From an uncultured Collinsella sp. (GTDB lineage Bacteria; Actinomycetota; Coriobacteriia; Coriobacteriales; Coriobacteriaceae): 64,000 nt of DNA. Location of the stretch: positions 1 to 64,000 of the forward strand of contig CAUDAE010000002.1 of the NCBI GenBank assembly GCA_958447445.1, written 5' to 3'. Below, one piece after another: positions 15,247 to 23,195 of the stretch (the stretch's first letter is position 1; the number at the start of each line of letters is the position of its first letter). The notes under the pieces are model-generated. The model had not been told where the DNA came from, did not search any database, and saw only the letters and a list, made by a program, of their open reading frames with translations. The position numbers and the translations under genes were made by a program.

Positions 15247-15627
15247 TTAGCATCGAGGCATCCCGAAGAAATCGTCGCTGGGCCCCTTCTCGCGCTTTGC
15301 GCGCCTTCCGGGCGGCGGCGCCTCGCCGAACCCGTTGAAGATCTCCATGACCAGGGCGAGCTGCCTTTGGAGGTCCGCATCAAGCTCATCGGCGTCGCAC
15401 ACGGCGAGGAGCCGCTCCGCCAGGCTCTTCATGGAGTCGCGCAGCGCCCGTTGCGTCCGCGACGACGGCCTCACCGTTATCTCGGTCCCGGTCAGCCTCG
15501 CCATGATGTAGTCCTGCCTGCTCATGCCGCTCCAGGCGGCCATGTTGGCGATCAGCTCGTACTCCTCCGGGGTGCAGCGGAACGCCATCGTCTTGCTGCG
15601 CTTGCGGGCGCTGTTCTCGCACGGCAT
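15247..15627 (-). CDS. Ribbon-helix-helix MobC-like protein
   Basis: The 126-residue protein has a basic N-terminus and the strand-helix-helix pattern KTMAFRCTPEEYELIANMAAWSGMSRQDYIMARLTG (about 12-47), typical of RHH/MobC-type proteins. The expected MobC 'NqiA' block is not obvious; instead it has a helical middle and a polar C-terminus (GRRAKREKGPSDDFFG). It ends inside the integrase neighbourhood and starts 1 nt before the integrase stop region, so it may belong to the integration module as a DNA-bending or directionality factor rather than to transfer. Confidence 0.55.
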   Translation of the reverse strand: MPCENSARKRSKTMAFRCTPEEYELIANMAAWSGMSRQDYIMARLTGTEITVRPSSRTQRALRDSMKSLAERLLAVCDADELDADLQRQLALVMEIFNGFGEAPPPGRRAKREKGPSDDFFGMPRC

Positions 15628-15628
15628 C

Positions 15629-16702
15629 CTATTCGCCCCTCAGCTCGGAGAGCGCGTCGGCGATCTGCGCGCGCTTGGCGGGGAAAAGGTGCGCGTAGCG
15701 GTATGTGATGTCGATGGCCTCGTGTCCCACACGCTCGGCGATGTCGAGGGCGGAGAAGCCCATGTTGATGAGCAGGCTCACGTGGCTGTGGCGAAGGTCG
15801 TGGATGCGTATCCGTTTGACGCCCGACGCCTTGCAGCCGCGGTCCATCTCGTGCACGAGGAAGTGCTTCGTGAAGCCGAAGAGCCGCTCGTCGGGCGCCA
15901 CGTCATCGCGCACCTCGATGAACTCCGCCATCTCGTCGCGGAGGAACGCGGGCATCTTGATCGTGCGCACCGATTTGCGCGTCTTCGGCTTCGTGACCAC
16001 GTCCTCGCCGCGCAGGCGCTGGTAGGACTTGTTTATGCGCAGCTCCGACGTCTCCATCAGGAAGTCCGAGGGCGTGAGCGCCATGAGCTCGCCGCAGCGT
16101 ATGCCCATCCAGTAGAGCACCTCGAAAGCGTAGAAGGCGAGTGGTTTGTCGGAGATGGCCTCCGAGAAGCGGAGGTACTCGTCCTTGGTCCAGAACTGCA
16201 TCTCGCCAGCCTCCTTGCTGCCCATCTTGTCCACCTTGTGAACGGGGTTCTTCTCCAGGTTGTAGTAGCGCTCGGCGTGGTTGAAGATGGCGTTTAGCTG
16301 GTTGTTGATGATCCTCAGGTAAGTGGGCTTGAAGCCGTCGCCGTCCGCCCTTGTTGATCCAGTGAGGGAGTTCTGCCACCTGACGATGTCGACGGGCCGT
16401 ATGTCGCACATGCGCATGTCGCCGAAGAACGGCAGGAGCTTGCTCTGGATGATGTTCTCCTTGGTGAGCCAGGTGTGCTCGCGGACCCTCGGCCTCACCT
16501 CCGCCTCGTAGACCTTGCAGAAGTCGGCGAAGGTCATGTCCATGGCGTCGTCCTTGAGGGCCTTGAAGTTCTTCTCCCACAGAAGCGCCTCGAGTTCGGT
16601 CTGGAAACCTTTCTTCGTCTTGTGCCGCTTGGCCCCGCGCGCGTCGCGGTAGTAGAACTGCACGTAGAAGAGCCCCGTCTTCTTGTCCTTATAGGCTGGC
16701 AT
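15629..16702 (-). CDS. int: Tyrosine recombinase (ICE integrase)
   Basis: The 357-residue integrase starts at ATG 16702 with GGAGGTGG upstream. Residues 1-50 form an AP2-like arm-binding domain (GLFYVQFYYRDARGAKRHK). Residues 55-150 are the SAM-like core-binding domain, and 165-357 the catalytic domain. Catalytic residues visible are Arg202 (GIRCGELMAL), a Lys near 240, His301 and Arg304 (HDLRHSHVSLL), His327 (RVGHEAIDITYRYAHLF) and Tyr336. It should integrate the element into the 3' end of guaA, 1.3 kb away. It overlaps the small excisionase-like gene by 14 nt, so both are driven from the promoter at 16952-16980. Confidence 0.92.
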   Translation of the reverse strand: MPAYKDKKTGLFYVQFYYRDARGAKRHKTKKGFQTELEALLWEKNFKALKDDAMDMTFADFCKVYEAEVRPRVREHTWLTKENIIQSKLLPFFGDMRMCDIRPVDIVRWQNSLTGSTRADGDGFKPTYLRIINNQLNAIFNHAERYYNLEKNPVHKVDKMGSKEAGEMQFWTKDEYLRFSEAISDKPLAFYAFEVLYWMGIRCGELMALTPSDFLMETSELRINKSYQRLRGEDVVTKPKTRKSVRTIKMPAFLRDEMAEFIEVRDDVAPDERLFGFTKHFLVHEMDRGCKASGVKRIRIHDLRHSHVSLLINMGFSALDIAERVGHEAIDITYRYAHLFPAKRAQIADALSELRGE

Positions 16703-16904
16703 CGTCCACCTCCGGGAAGTAGCGGGCATCGAACAGGTCGCTGCGGACGCGTCCGCGGATCACCACGCGCCCGAGGGCCTCCTGCTCCTTGTTCATTTGG
16801 CGGATGACCTCGTAGGCGCTGCCTTTCTTGATCTTCAGGCGCTCCGCCACCTCGTCGGCGGTGAGCATGCTCGGCCTCGGTATCTTTGCCACCGGCTGTT
16901 CCAT
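16689..16904 (-). CDS. Excisionase-like small DNA-binding protein
   Basis: The 71-residue protein has a MerR/Xis-type winged helix: MLTADEVAERLKIKKGSAYEVIRQMN, then VVIRGRVRSDLFDARYF. Such proteins sit next to tyrosine integrases and bend att DNA to direct excision. It is the first gene of the integrase operon, starts after AGGAGGTCCAAG, and its start lies 48 nt downstream of the predicted -10. The helix-turn-helix is clear; the excisionase role is inferred from context. Confidence 0.7.
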   Translation of the reverse strand: MEQPVAKIPRPSMLTADEVAERLKIKKGSAYEVIRQMNKEQEALGRVVIRGRVRSDLFDARYFPEVDDASL

Positions 16905-16923
16905 CTTGGACCTCCTATCTATC

Positions 16924-17014
16924 CGTACGTATGCGTACGCTCGTATTCCCGAGAATAATCGTACGTATCTGTACTGTCAATAGAATTGCGTACAAACTCG
17001 TACGCTGATAGAAT
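16924..17014. promoter_or_regulatory. Divergent int/repressor promoters with three CGTAC-N6-GTACG operators
   Basis: Leftward promoter: TTGACA (complement of 16975-16980), 17-nt spacer, TATTCT (complement of 16952-16957). Rightward promoter: TTGCGT 16986-16991, 17-nt spacer, TAGAAT 17009-17014. Operators CGTAC-N6-GTACG lie at 16924-16939, 16960-16975 (last base T) and 16989-17004. The second fills the spacer of the leftward promoter and the third covers the -35/spacer of the rightward one, so one dimeric repressor could shut both. Confidence 0.75.
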
Positions 17015-17043
17015 GGTCGCCGACGAAATCTATAGGAGGGCAC

Positions 17044-17457
17044 ATGGCGACAGGCGACAACATTCGGCGGCATCGCAAGGCGAAGGGCTTTACGCAGGCC
17101 CAGCTCGCCGATGCCGTAGGGCTCACCGAGGGTGCGATCAGGCACTACGAGAGCGGCATCCGCGCGGTTAAGCCCGAGCTGCTCGAGAAGATCGCGAAGG
17201 CGCTCGAGGTCTCCGAGGGCGCGCTCAAGGACTACGGCGTCGAGACGTCTCGAGACCTCATGGCCCTGCTGCTGCAGCTTGAGGAGGGCTACGGTCTCGT
17301 CCCCAGCGAGGACGGCATGGGCCTGACGGTCGACCCCAGGGCGCCGCATGCCCCCAAGCTCGCGCAGTCGATCAAAACCTGGGCCGAAAAGCGTGCCGAG
17401 CTCGAACGCGGCGAACTCGACGAGGACGCTTACGCCGGCTGGAAGGCCTCTTTCTGA
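17044..17457 (+). CDS. Cro/CI-type helix-turn-helix repressor of the element
   Basis: The 137-residue protein starts after TATAGGAGGGCAC. Residues 5-60 are an XRE domain (NIRRHRKAKGFTQAQLADAVGLTEGAIRHYESG, then LEKIAKALEVSEGAL). The remainder (about 70-137) is a helical region of unknown function with no peptidase dyad, so it is not a LexA-like self-cleaving repressor. It is transcribed divergently from the excisionase/integrase operon and its own promoter contains a CGTAC-N6-GTACG site. It is the obvious candidate to hold the element in the integrated state and, through the matching site at 12148-12163, to control parAB. Confidence 0.85.
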   Translation: MATGDNIRRHRKAKGFTQAQLADAVGLTEGAIRHYESGIRAVKPELLEKIAKALEVSEGALKDYGVETSRDLMALLLQLEEGYGLVPSEDGMGLTVDPRAPHAPKLAQSIKTWAEKRAELERGELDEDAYAGWKASF

Positions 17458-17488
17458 CATCTTCCCAGGTGAATTGACGTTTTCTTGC

Positions 17489-17518
17489 GAACAGCCTCCG
17501 GTTCTCCGGAGGCTGTTC
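17489..17518 (+). terminator. Hairpin after the repressor gene
   Basis: A perfect 13-bp stem GAACAGCCTCCGG/CCGGAGGCTGTTC with a TTCT loop starts 32 nt after the repressor stop. The 3' side has no U-run, so termination may be weak or the hairpin may protect the transcript end. Confidence 0.55.
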
Positions 17519-17520
17519 CA

Positions 17521-18025
17521 TTATTCCCGTATGGAATCGGCTCCCCTGAAGCCCCGTTCGAGGAATAATTGCGCGCCAAAATACAGCAAGATACACGGCG
17601 CTATTCGGCGGCATTCGGGGTTGTCGAAACTGCGGAAACCGATTTCCGCGTTTCTTTATTCCCGTTTGTTGACCTGGGCAAATACAATTGAAAAGGGTTT
17701 GAATCCGCCTCGCAGTTTCAACTCAGTTTCGACCGTTCGAAACCGGCCTTCGGGGGACCCGAATTGTGAATTATTCCCGCAGGGCCCAATTATTCCCGTA
17801 CCGCCGAGCACTCCGCTGTACCGCCCAGTAGGGATAGACGGGAATAATTGGGTCGTTTTCCCAGGTAGAGATGCAAAAAGAAAGCCCTCGAACCAGAGGG
17901 TTCGAGGGCTGTTATTCCCACTATTTCGCTGGTGGCTTCGTCCTGCGGCGATGCCGAAACAGTATCAGGCGGTACTCGGCAGCACCAAAACGCGAGTTCA
18001 GAAGCCAGTTCCCGTTATTCCCACT
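17521..18025. other. Attachment-site region (attR candidate) with repeated TTATTCCC words
   Basis: No gene is visible between 17458 and 18014. The word TTATTCCC with flanking CGT, CGC or CAC occurs at 17521, 17657, 17771, 17790, 17912 and 18015, and inverted (ACGGGAATAA) at 17838-17847. The last copy contains the guaA stop codon. A 12-bp exact repeat GTTATTCCCACT lies at 17911-17922 and at 18014-18025. This pattern suits arm-type and core-type sites of the integrase, with the crossover at the guaA 3' end. Confidence 0.6.
17883..17910 (-). terminator. Rho-independent terminator of guaA
   Basis: A perfect 12-bp stem AGCCCTCGAACC/GGTTCGAGGGCT with a 4-nt loop. On the minus strand it is followed by TTTCTTTTT. 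It lies 105 nt downstream of the guaA stop. Confidence 0.75.
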
Positions 18026-19613
18026 CGATGGTCGCAGGCGGCTTGGACGTAATGTCGTAGCACACGCGGTTGGCGCCGGGAACCTCGGCAACGATGCGGC
18101 CGGAGATGCGGGCAAGCACGTCGTAGGGCAGCTTGGCCCAATCGGCGGTCATGGCATCACTGGACTCGACGGCGCGCAGGATGATCGGGCGCTGGTAGGT
18201 GCGCTCGTCGCCCATAACGCCGACGGACTTGATGTCAGGCAGGACCGCAAAGTACTGCCAGCAGCTGTGCTCGGAGTTGCGCTCACCGGTCTGCTCAAAC
18301 AGGCGCTGGTTGTAGGCGTCGAGCTCCTCGCGCACGATAGCGTCGGCGTTCTTGAGGATCTCGAGCTTTTCCTTGTCGACCGCACCGATGATTCGGATGG
18401 CCAGACCCGGGCCCGGGAAAGGCTGGCGGAACACGATATGACCCGGCAGGCCCAGTGCCAGACCAAGCGCGCGGACCTCGTCCTTAAAGAAGTGGTCGAG
18501 CGGCTCAATAAGGTCGAAGTGCACGCCCTCGGGGAACGGGATCAGGTTGTGATGGCTCTTGATGGTGGCCGTCTTGCCGCCAGTCTTGCGAGCGCCGGAC
18601 TCGATGATGTCGGGGTAGATGGTGCCCTGAGCCAGGTACTTGACCGGCTTGCCATCGGTCTCGAGCTGCTGCGCCACGGCGAAGAACTCTTTCCAGAACT
18701 GCGTACCGATGATGCGGCGCTTCTCCTCGGGCTCGGTCACACCGGCCAGAAGCTCGGCATAGCGGTCCTCGGCGTGGACGTGGATAAAGTCGACGTCAAA
18801 CTGCTTGGTGAAGACCTCCTCCACCTGCTCGGGCTCACCCTTGCGCAGTAGGCCGTGGTTGATGAACACGCAGGTCATCTGCTTGCCTACGGCGCGGGCG
18901 CCCAGCGCAGCCACGACGGAGGAGTCGACGCCGCCGGACAGGGCCAGAATCACGCGGTCGTCGCCGACCTTCTCGCGGAACTCGGCCGTCATGGTCTCGA
19001 CCAGGTTGTCCATGCTCCAGTTGGGCTCCAGGCCGCAGATCTCAAACAGGAAGTTGCTCAGCAGCTGCTGCCCGTACTCGGAATGCTTGACCTCGGGGTG
19101 GAACTGCGTGGTGAAGATCTTGCGCTCGACGCACTCCATGGCGGCAACCGGGCACACGTCGGTGCTGGCGGTAACGGTAAAGCCCTCGGGCACCTCGGAC
19201 ACGGCGTCGCGGTGGCTCATCCACACGGTCTGCTCCATGGGCGTGGAGTTAAAGAGCTTGGCACCAGCCGTGCGCGTGATGGTGGCGCGGCCGTACTCGC
19301 CCACCTCGGAGTGGCCGACCTTGCCGCCGAGCGTCACGGCCGTGATCTGATGGCCGTAGCAAAAGCCCAGAACGGGAAGGCCCAGGTCAAAGATGGCGGG
19401 GTCGATGGACGGAGCGTCCTCGGCGTACACGGAAGCCGGGCCGCCAGAAAGGATGAGCGCAGAGGCGTTCATCTCGCGAATCTCATCGGCCGAGATGTCG
19501 CAGGGGACAATCTCGGAATACACGTTGAGGTCGCGGACGCGACGGGCAATGAGCTGACCGTACTGCGCACCAAAGTCGAGTACGAGGACCTTTGCGGAAG
19601 CCTTTTGATCCAT
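18015..19613 (-). CDS. guaA: GMP synthase (glutamine-hydrolysing)
   Basis: The 532-residue GuaA converts XMP to GMP with glutamine and ATP in the cytoplasm. The N-terminal class I amidotransferase has VLDFGAQYGQLIARRVR, the nucleophile region LGFCYGHQ and the HPEVKHSEYG His/Glu. The ATP-pyrophosphatase domain has the P-loop-like SGGVDSSV (about 233-240). The C-terminal dimerisation domain ends in the typical TIEWE. The ATG at 19613 follows GAGGGGG; the extra N-terminal codons of the open frame are rejected. The 3' end serves as the integration target of the adjacent element, which leaves the coding sequence complete. Confidence 0.97.
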   Translation of the reverse strand: MDQKASAKVLVLDFGAQYGQLIARRVRDLNVYSEIVPCDISADEIREMNASALILSGGPASVYAEDAPSIDPAIFDLGLPVLGFCYGHQITAVTLGGKVGHSEVGEYGRATITRTAGAKLFNSTPMEQTVWMSHRDAVSEVPEGFTVTASTDVCPVAAMECVERKIFTTQFHPEVKHSEYGQQLLSNFLFEICGLEPNWSMDNLVETMTAEFREKVGDDRVILALSGGVDSSVVAALGARAVGKQMTCVFINHGLLRKGEPEQVEEVFTKQFDVDFIHVHAEDRYAELLAGVTEPEEKRRIIGTQFWKEFFAVAQQLETDGKPVKYLAQGTIYPDIIESGARKTGGKTATIKSHHNLIPFPEGVHFDLIEPLDHFFKDEVRALGLALGLPGHIVFRQPFPGPGLAIRIIGAVDKEKLEILKNADAIVREELDAYNQRLFEQTGERNSEHSCWQYFAVLPDIKSVGVMGDERTYQRPIILRAVESSDAMTADWAKLPYDVLARISGRIVAEVPGANRVCYDITSKPPATIEWE

Positions 19614-19801
19614 GGTTCCCCCTCTTGTTGGCGGGGAGCCGGTGCCCACCCGCGCGAATAAACGAGAATAACTTCCATAGTGTACACGTTATATGGGGTT
19701 TCTCGTCCCTCGCAGCCGCCAGCGCACGGCAAACGCACGACCTGGGCCCCTATTTGATGGCAATCGAAGTGTTACTGAACGTTACAGATGATGTAATACG
19801 T

Positions 19802-19830
19802 TTGAACATTGGACGCCCTGTGCCACAATA
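19802..19830 (+). promoter_or_regulatory. Predicted sigma-70-type promoter of the asparaginase gene
   Basis: TTGAAC (19802-19807), a 17-nt spacer and ACAATA (19825-19830), about 50 nt before the start codon. Confidence 0.5.
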
Positions 19831-19880
19831 CTGCCGAACGACTCCGCCTCTGGGGCGGCAAACACGATAGGAATACCAGC

Positions 19881-20894
19881 ATGAAGCGCATCCTTCTCAT
19901 CGCCACGGGCGGCACCATCGCATCGACTGAGGACGGCAACGGCCTCTCCCCCGCCCTGACCGGTGAGGAGCTCGCCCAGAGCGTCCCCGAGATCTCCGGC
20001 CTCTGCGAGCTCGACGTCGTGCAGCCCATGAACATCGACAGCACCAATATGCGCCCCAGTGACTGGATGCACATCCGCGACGTCATCGTCGAGGGCTATG
20101 CCGACCACGACGGCTTCGTGATTCTGCACGGCACCGACACCATGAGCTACACCGCGGCAGCGCTTTCCTACCTGATTCAGGACAGTCCCAAGCCCATCGT
20201 GCTCACCGGCTCGCAAAAGCCCATGGGCAACCCCTTTACCGACGCAAAGCTCAACTTGTACCAGAGCCTGCTCTATGCGCTCGACGAGCACTCGCACGAC
20301 GTCTCGATCGTGTTTGGCGGCGTAGCCATTGCCGGCACGCGCGCCCGCAAGCAGCGCACCATGAGCTTTAACGCATTCATTAGCGTCAACTATCCGCCCA
20401 TTGCCTACATCCGCAATGACCGTATCGTGCGCAACGGGCTTCACGGCACGCATCAGGACGAAAACCCGGTGCATTTCTACGACAGCATCGACCCGCGCGT
20501 ATTTGTACTCAAGCTTACGCCCGGCGTAAACCCGGGCATCCTCGACGCCCTAGCCGATAGCTACGATGCTGTAATCCTTGAGACCTTTGGCATTGGCGGT
20601 ATCCCCGAGTTTGGTGAGTCGGGCGAGTCGTTCCAGGAGGCGATTTTCCGCTGGGTCGATTCGGGTCGCACCGTCGTCATGACCACACAGGTCCCCGAAG
20701 AGGGCCTCGATCTGGGCGTTTATGAGGTCGGCCGCGCTTACGCCGATCATCCGGGCTTCCTGCGCGACGATGCGGCGACCACCGAGACGCTCGTGGCCAA
20801 GACCATGTGGGCACTCGGCCAGTCACGTGATGCGTCAGAAATTCAGCGCCTGTTCTACAGCCAAGTCAACCACGACCGTATCCCGATGGCGTAA
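19881..20894 (+). CDS. ansA: L-asparaginase (type I)
   Basis: The 337-residue cytoplasmic enzyme hydrolyses asparagine to aspartate and ammonia. It shows the first catalytic Thr in IATGGTIAST (residues 8-17) and the second in ILHGTDTMSYTA, then LTGSQKPMGNPFTDA and GGVAIAGTRARK. No signal peptide is present, in line with the AnsA type. ATG 19881 is chosen with AGGAATACC upstream, skipping 24 poorly conserved in-frame codons. It is monocistronic, divergent from guaA. Confidence 0.93.
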   Translation: MKRILLIATGGTIASTEDGNGLSPALTGEELAQSVPEISGLCELDVVQPMNIDSTNMRPSDWMHIRDVIVEGYADHDGFVILHGTDTMSYTAAALSYLIQDSPKPIVLTGSQKPMGNPFTDAKLNLYQSLLYALDEHSHDVSIVFGGVAIAGTRARKQRTMSFNAFISVNYPPIAYIRNDRIVRNGLHGTHQDENPVHFYDSIDPRVFVLKLTPGVNPGILDALADSYDAVILETFGIGGIPEFGESGESFQEAIFRWVDSGRTVVMTTQVPEEGLDLGVYEVGRAYADHPGFLRDDAATTETLVAKTMWALGQSRDASEIQRLFYSQVNHDRIPMA

Positions 20895-20915
20895 CCACCG
20901 GTCAATAGGCATCTT

Positions 20916-21134
20916 CTATTCAATGCCCTCGAGAAGTTCTGACACCGTCATGCCGAGTGCGGGCGCGATCTTAAATAGAACCTTGAGCGTGAAATTTGCC
21001 GTCCCGTCTTCGATTCGGTCGAGGTAAGGTCGGCTGATTCCTGTCGCTACACAAAAATCAACCTTGGAGATACCAAGGTCTCTGCGTGTCTCTTCGACCC
21101 GCCTGCCAAGAATCTGTTTCGCACGTTCGTCCAT
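20916..21134 (-). CDS. Small XRE-family repressor
   Basis: The 72-residue protein is almost entirely a helix-turn-helix domain (RRVEETRRDLGISKVDFCVATGISRPYLDRIEDGTANFTL, then APALGMTVSELLEGIE). It is transcribed away from the 129-residue gene starting at 21211. The 76-nt gap holds a perfect 24-bp palindrome, so it probably represses itself and its neighbour. Confidence 0.85.
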   Translation of the reverse strand: MDERAKQILGRRVEETRRDLGISKVDFCVATGISRPYLDRIEDGTANFTLKVLFKIAPALGMTVSELLEGIE

Positions 21135-21163
21135 GCAGACGAGTTTGAAATGGGGCCGAACAT

Positions 21164-21187
21164 AAACGTAAACTATAGTTTACGTTT
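21164..21187. promoter_or_regulatory. Perfect 24-bp palindromic operator
   Basis: AAACGTAAACTA is followed by its exact reverse complement, in the divergent promoter region between the XRE gene and the 21211 gene. Confidence 0.75.
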
Positions 21188-21210
21188 TGCCGAATACACA
21201 GGAGTTTTCT

Positions 21211-21600
21211 ATGTCGGGTTCTTCGGTCCGCACGTACCGAGCCACGCTTCGCACAAACAGCGCACCGCCCAAGCTCGTCGTCGTTGAAGCTGAATGCCTT
21301 TCGCCCGATGAGCGCACAGCATTTGCATTGCTATCGAGTCGCGTCGCCGCCGTTCTGGTCCCTTGCCCGGCACAAGGCGAACTTGCCATCCAATGCCAAG
21401 CGCACAGCTGCTCGCTCAATCAGGCTGCCGTAATCGCAACCAGCCAACACGGCCTGCCGCTCCTTTTAGAAGCCGGTATCGCACTCGCCCTTCGCGGCGC
21501 CGGATACGAAAACGAGGCCGCCGCCGACATGGTCTTTAAACCACGATCGAGCGGCGGCCTCGCAGCAGCCATTGAATATGCGTGCAGACTCGTTGCCTAA
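21211..21600 (+). CDS. Unknown 129-residue protein paired with an XRE repressor
   Basis: ATG 21211 is preferred over the in-frame ATG 21187 because CAGGAGTTTTCT precedes it and the upstream ATG abuts the palindrome. The protein has VRTYRATLRTNSAPPKLVVVEAECLSPDERTAFALL at the N-terminus and a helical C-terminus with GLPLLLEAGIALALRGAGYE. No membrane segment or catalytic signature is recognised. The divergent repressor and strong operator suggest a conditionally expressed function such as a toxin, host-takeover factor or stress protein. Confidence 0.6.
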   Translation: MSGSSVRTYRATLRTNSAPPKLVVVEAECLSPDERTAFALLSSRVAAVLVPCPAQGELAIQCQAHSCSLNQAAVIATSQHGLPLLLEAGIALALRGAGYENEAAADMVFKPRSSGGLAAAIEYACRLVA

Positions 21601-21609
21601 AAGGACAAG

Positions 21610-21993
21610 CTAGAAACCAAAGCCAAAGCCCGTTCCGGTAATCGCCGAGTACATAAAGTAAACGTTGATCACGTTGAGGAACACACCCGTGATGCAACCG
21701 TTGCGCAGGTAGCGCTCGCACACGATGCGTGCCATGGCGGCGGAGTCATCATTGTTTTTTGCCTGGCGTCCCGCCGTAAAGTACGTCGCCACGCTCAGCA
21801 GCAGGTTGAGCACCGGCAGTGCCAGCAGCTCGTAGCTCTTGCCCCAACGCGTCACCTCGCCGGCGGCATTAAACTTTGTTGCCACCTCGGGACCAATGTT
21901 GGGGATCACAAACGCCGCTACCACCAGCGGAAGCACCGCAAGTACGAGCAGCGCAATACCCATGTAGCCAGCTTTTTTGCCATATTTAAACAT
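21610..21993 (-). CDS. DUF1648-like membrane protein
   Basis: The 127-residue protein has three hydrophobic segments (about 9-30, 57-73 and 100-120). The first and its following loop (IPNIGPEVATKFNAAGEVTRWGKSYELL) match the DUF1648 motif 'P..ip.HfN..G..drw.sk' found at the N-terminus of SdpI-type immunity proteins and other small membrane proteins. The C-terminus is Gly/Phe-rich. It lies 11 nt after the ychF stop on the same strand and may be cotranscribed. Function unknown. Confidence 0.7.
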   Translation of the reverse strand: MFKYGKKAGYMGIALLVLAVLPLVVAAFVIPNIGPEVATKFNAAGEVTRWGKSYELLALPVLNLLLSVATYFTAGRQAKNNDDSAAMARIVCERYLRNGCITGVFLNVINVYFMYSAITGTGFGFGF

Positions 21994-22004
21994 GGACGTC
22001 GTCC

Positions 22005-23081
22005 TTACACGTTAAAGCGGAAGTGCACGACGTCGCCATCGGCCATGACATAGTCCTTGCCCTCAATACGCAGCTTGCCGGCGGCCTTGGCGCCCTGCTC
22101 GCCACCGAGCTCGATGTAGTCGTCATAGCCAATGACCTCGGCCTTAATAAAGCCGCGCTCAAAGTCAGTATGGATGACGCCGGCGGCCTGCGGGGCGGTC
22201 GCGCCCTGACGAACCGTCCAGGCCTTGACCTCCATCTCGCCAGCCGTAAAGAACGACTGCAGACCAAGCAGCTTGTAGGCAGCCTGCGCGAGCACGTCCA
22301 GACCGGGCTGCTCCAGGCCCAGGCTCTCCAGGTAGTCGGCGGCGTCCTCGGGATCGAGCTCGGAAAGCTCGGCCTCGATCTTGGCGCAGATCGGCAGCGG
22401 CTTGACGCCATCGATGGGCGCCAGGTCCTCGTTGAGCATGTCCTCGTCCACGTTGGCCACATACAGGATGGGCTTCATGGTGAGCAGGAACAGGCCCTTG
22501 GCAGCGGCGCGCTCCTCGTCGGTCATCTCCATGGACGCGGCGCGCTTACCCTCGTTGAGCCAGGCGAGTAGGCGCTTGGCAACCTCAAACTTGGGCATGA
22601 GCTCCTTGTCGCGCTTGGCCTCCTTCTCGAGCTTGGGCAGCTGCTTCTCGAGCGTGCCCATGTCGGCCAGGATAAGCTCGGTCATGATGGTGTCGGCGTC
22701 ACCGGCGGGGTCGACGAACTCGCCGGTGCGGCCCACCTCGCGCATGACGTTGGGATCCTTAAAGTAGCGCACGACCTCGCAGATGGCGTCGGTTTCGCGA
22801 ATGTTAGCCAGGAACTGGTTGCCCAGACCCTCGCCCTCGTTAGCGCCCTTCACCAGACCTGCAATGTCGACGAACTCGACCGTCGCCGGCACAATGCGGC
22901 CCGGGTTGACGATGTCGGCGAGCTTTTGCAGGCGGCTATCGGGCACGTCGACGATACCGACATTGGGGTCGATCGTGGCGAACGGGTAGTTGGCGGCAAG
23001 GCCGGTCTTTTTGGTAAGCGCGGTGAACAGCGTCGACTTGCCCACGTTGGGCAGGCCCACGATACCGATGGAAAGGGACAC
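22005..23081 (-). CDS. ychF: Redox/translation-linked GTPase-ATPase YchF
   Basis: The 358-residue Obg-family P-loop protein has G1 [11 protein letters not shown] (8-18), G2/G3 ([18 protein letters not shown]) and a NVDE-type G4 ([10 protein letters not shown]), in agreement with the ATP preference known for YchF/OLA1. A coiled-coil insertion (about 130-185) and a C-terminal TGS domain ([17 protein letters not shown] to VHFRFNV) complete it. It binds ribosomes and modulates stress responses. Length and domain order are canonical. Confidence 0.95.
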   Translation of the reverse strand: MSLSIGIVGLPNVGKSTLFTALTKKTGLAANYPFATIDPNVGIVDVPDSRLQKLADIVNPGRIVPATVEFVDIAGLVKGANEGEGLGNQFLANIRETDAICEVVRYFKDPNVMREVGRTGEFVDPAGDADTIMTELILADMGTLEKQLPKLEKEAKRDKELMPKFEVAKRLLAWLNEGKRAASMEMTDEERAAAKGLFLLTMKPILYVANVDEDMLNEDLAPIDGVKPLPICAKIEAELSELDPEDAADYLESLGLEQPGLDVLAQAAYKLLGLQSFFTAGEMEVKAWTVRQGATAPQAAGVIHTDFERGFIKAEVIGYDDYIELGGEQGAKAAGKLRIEGKDYVMADGDVVHFRFNV

Positions 23082-23195
23082 GACAGCTCCTTTTGGTACA
23101 GGTACTTCAAACTGTATAAGTATAGCGCCGCCGCAGCATCCGGGCGAATCCGGACACCGCGGCGGCGCAAATGAAGCAGAGATAGGGATCGCTGA

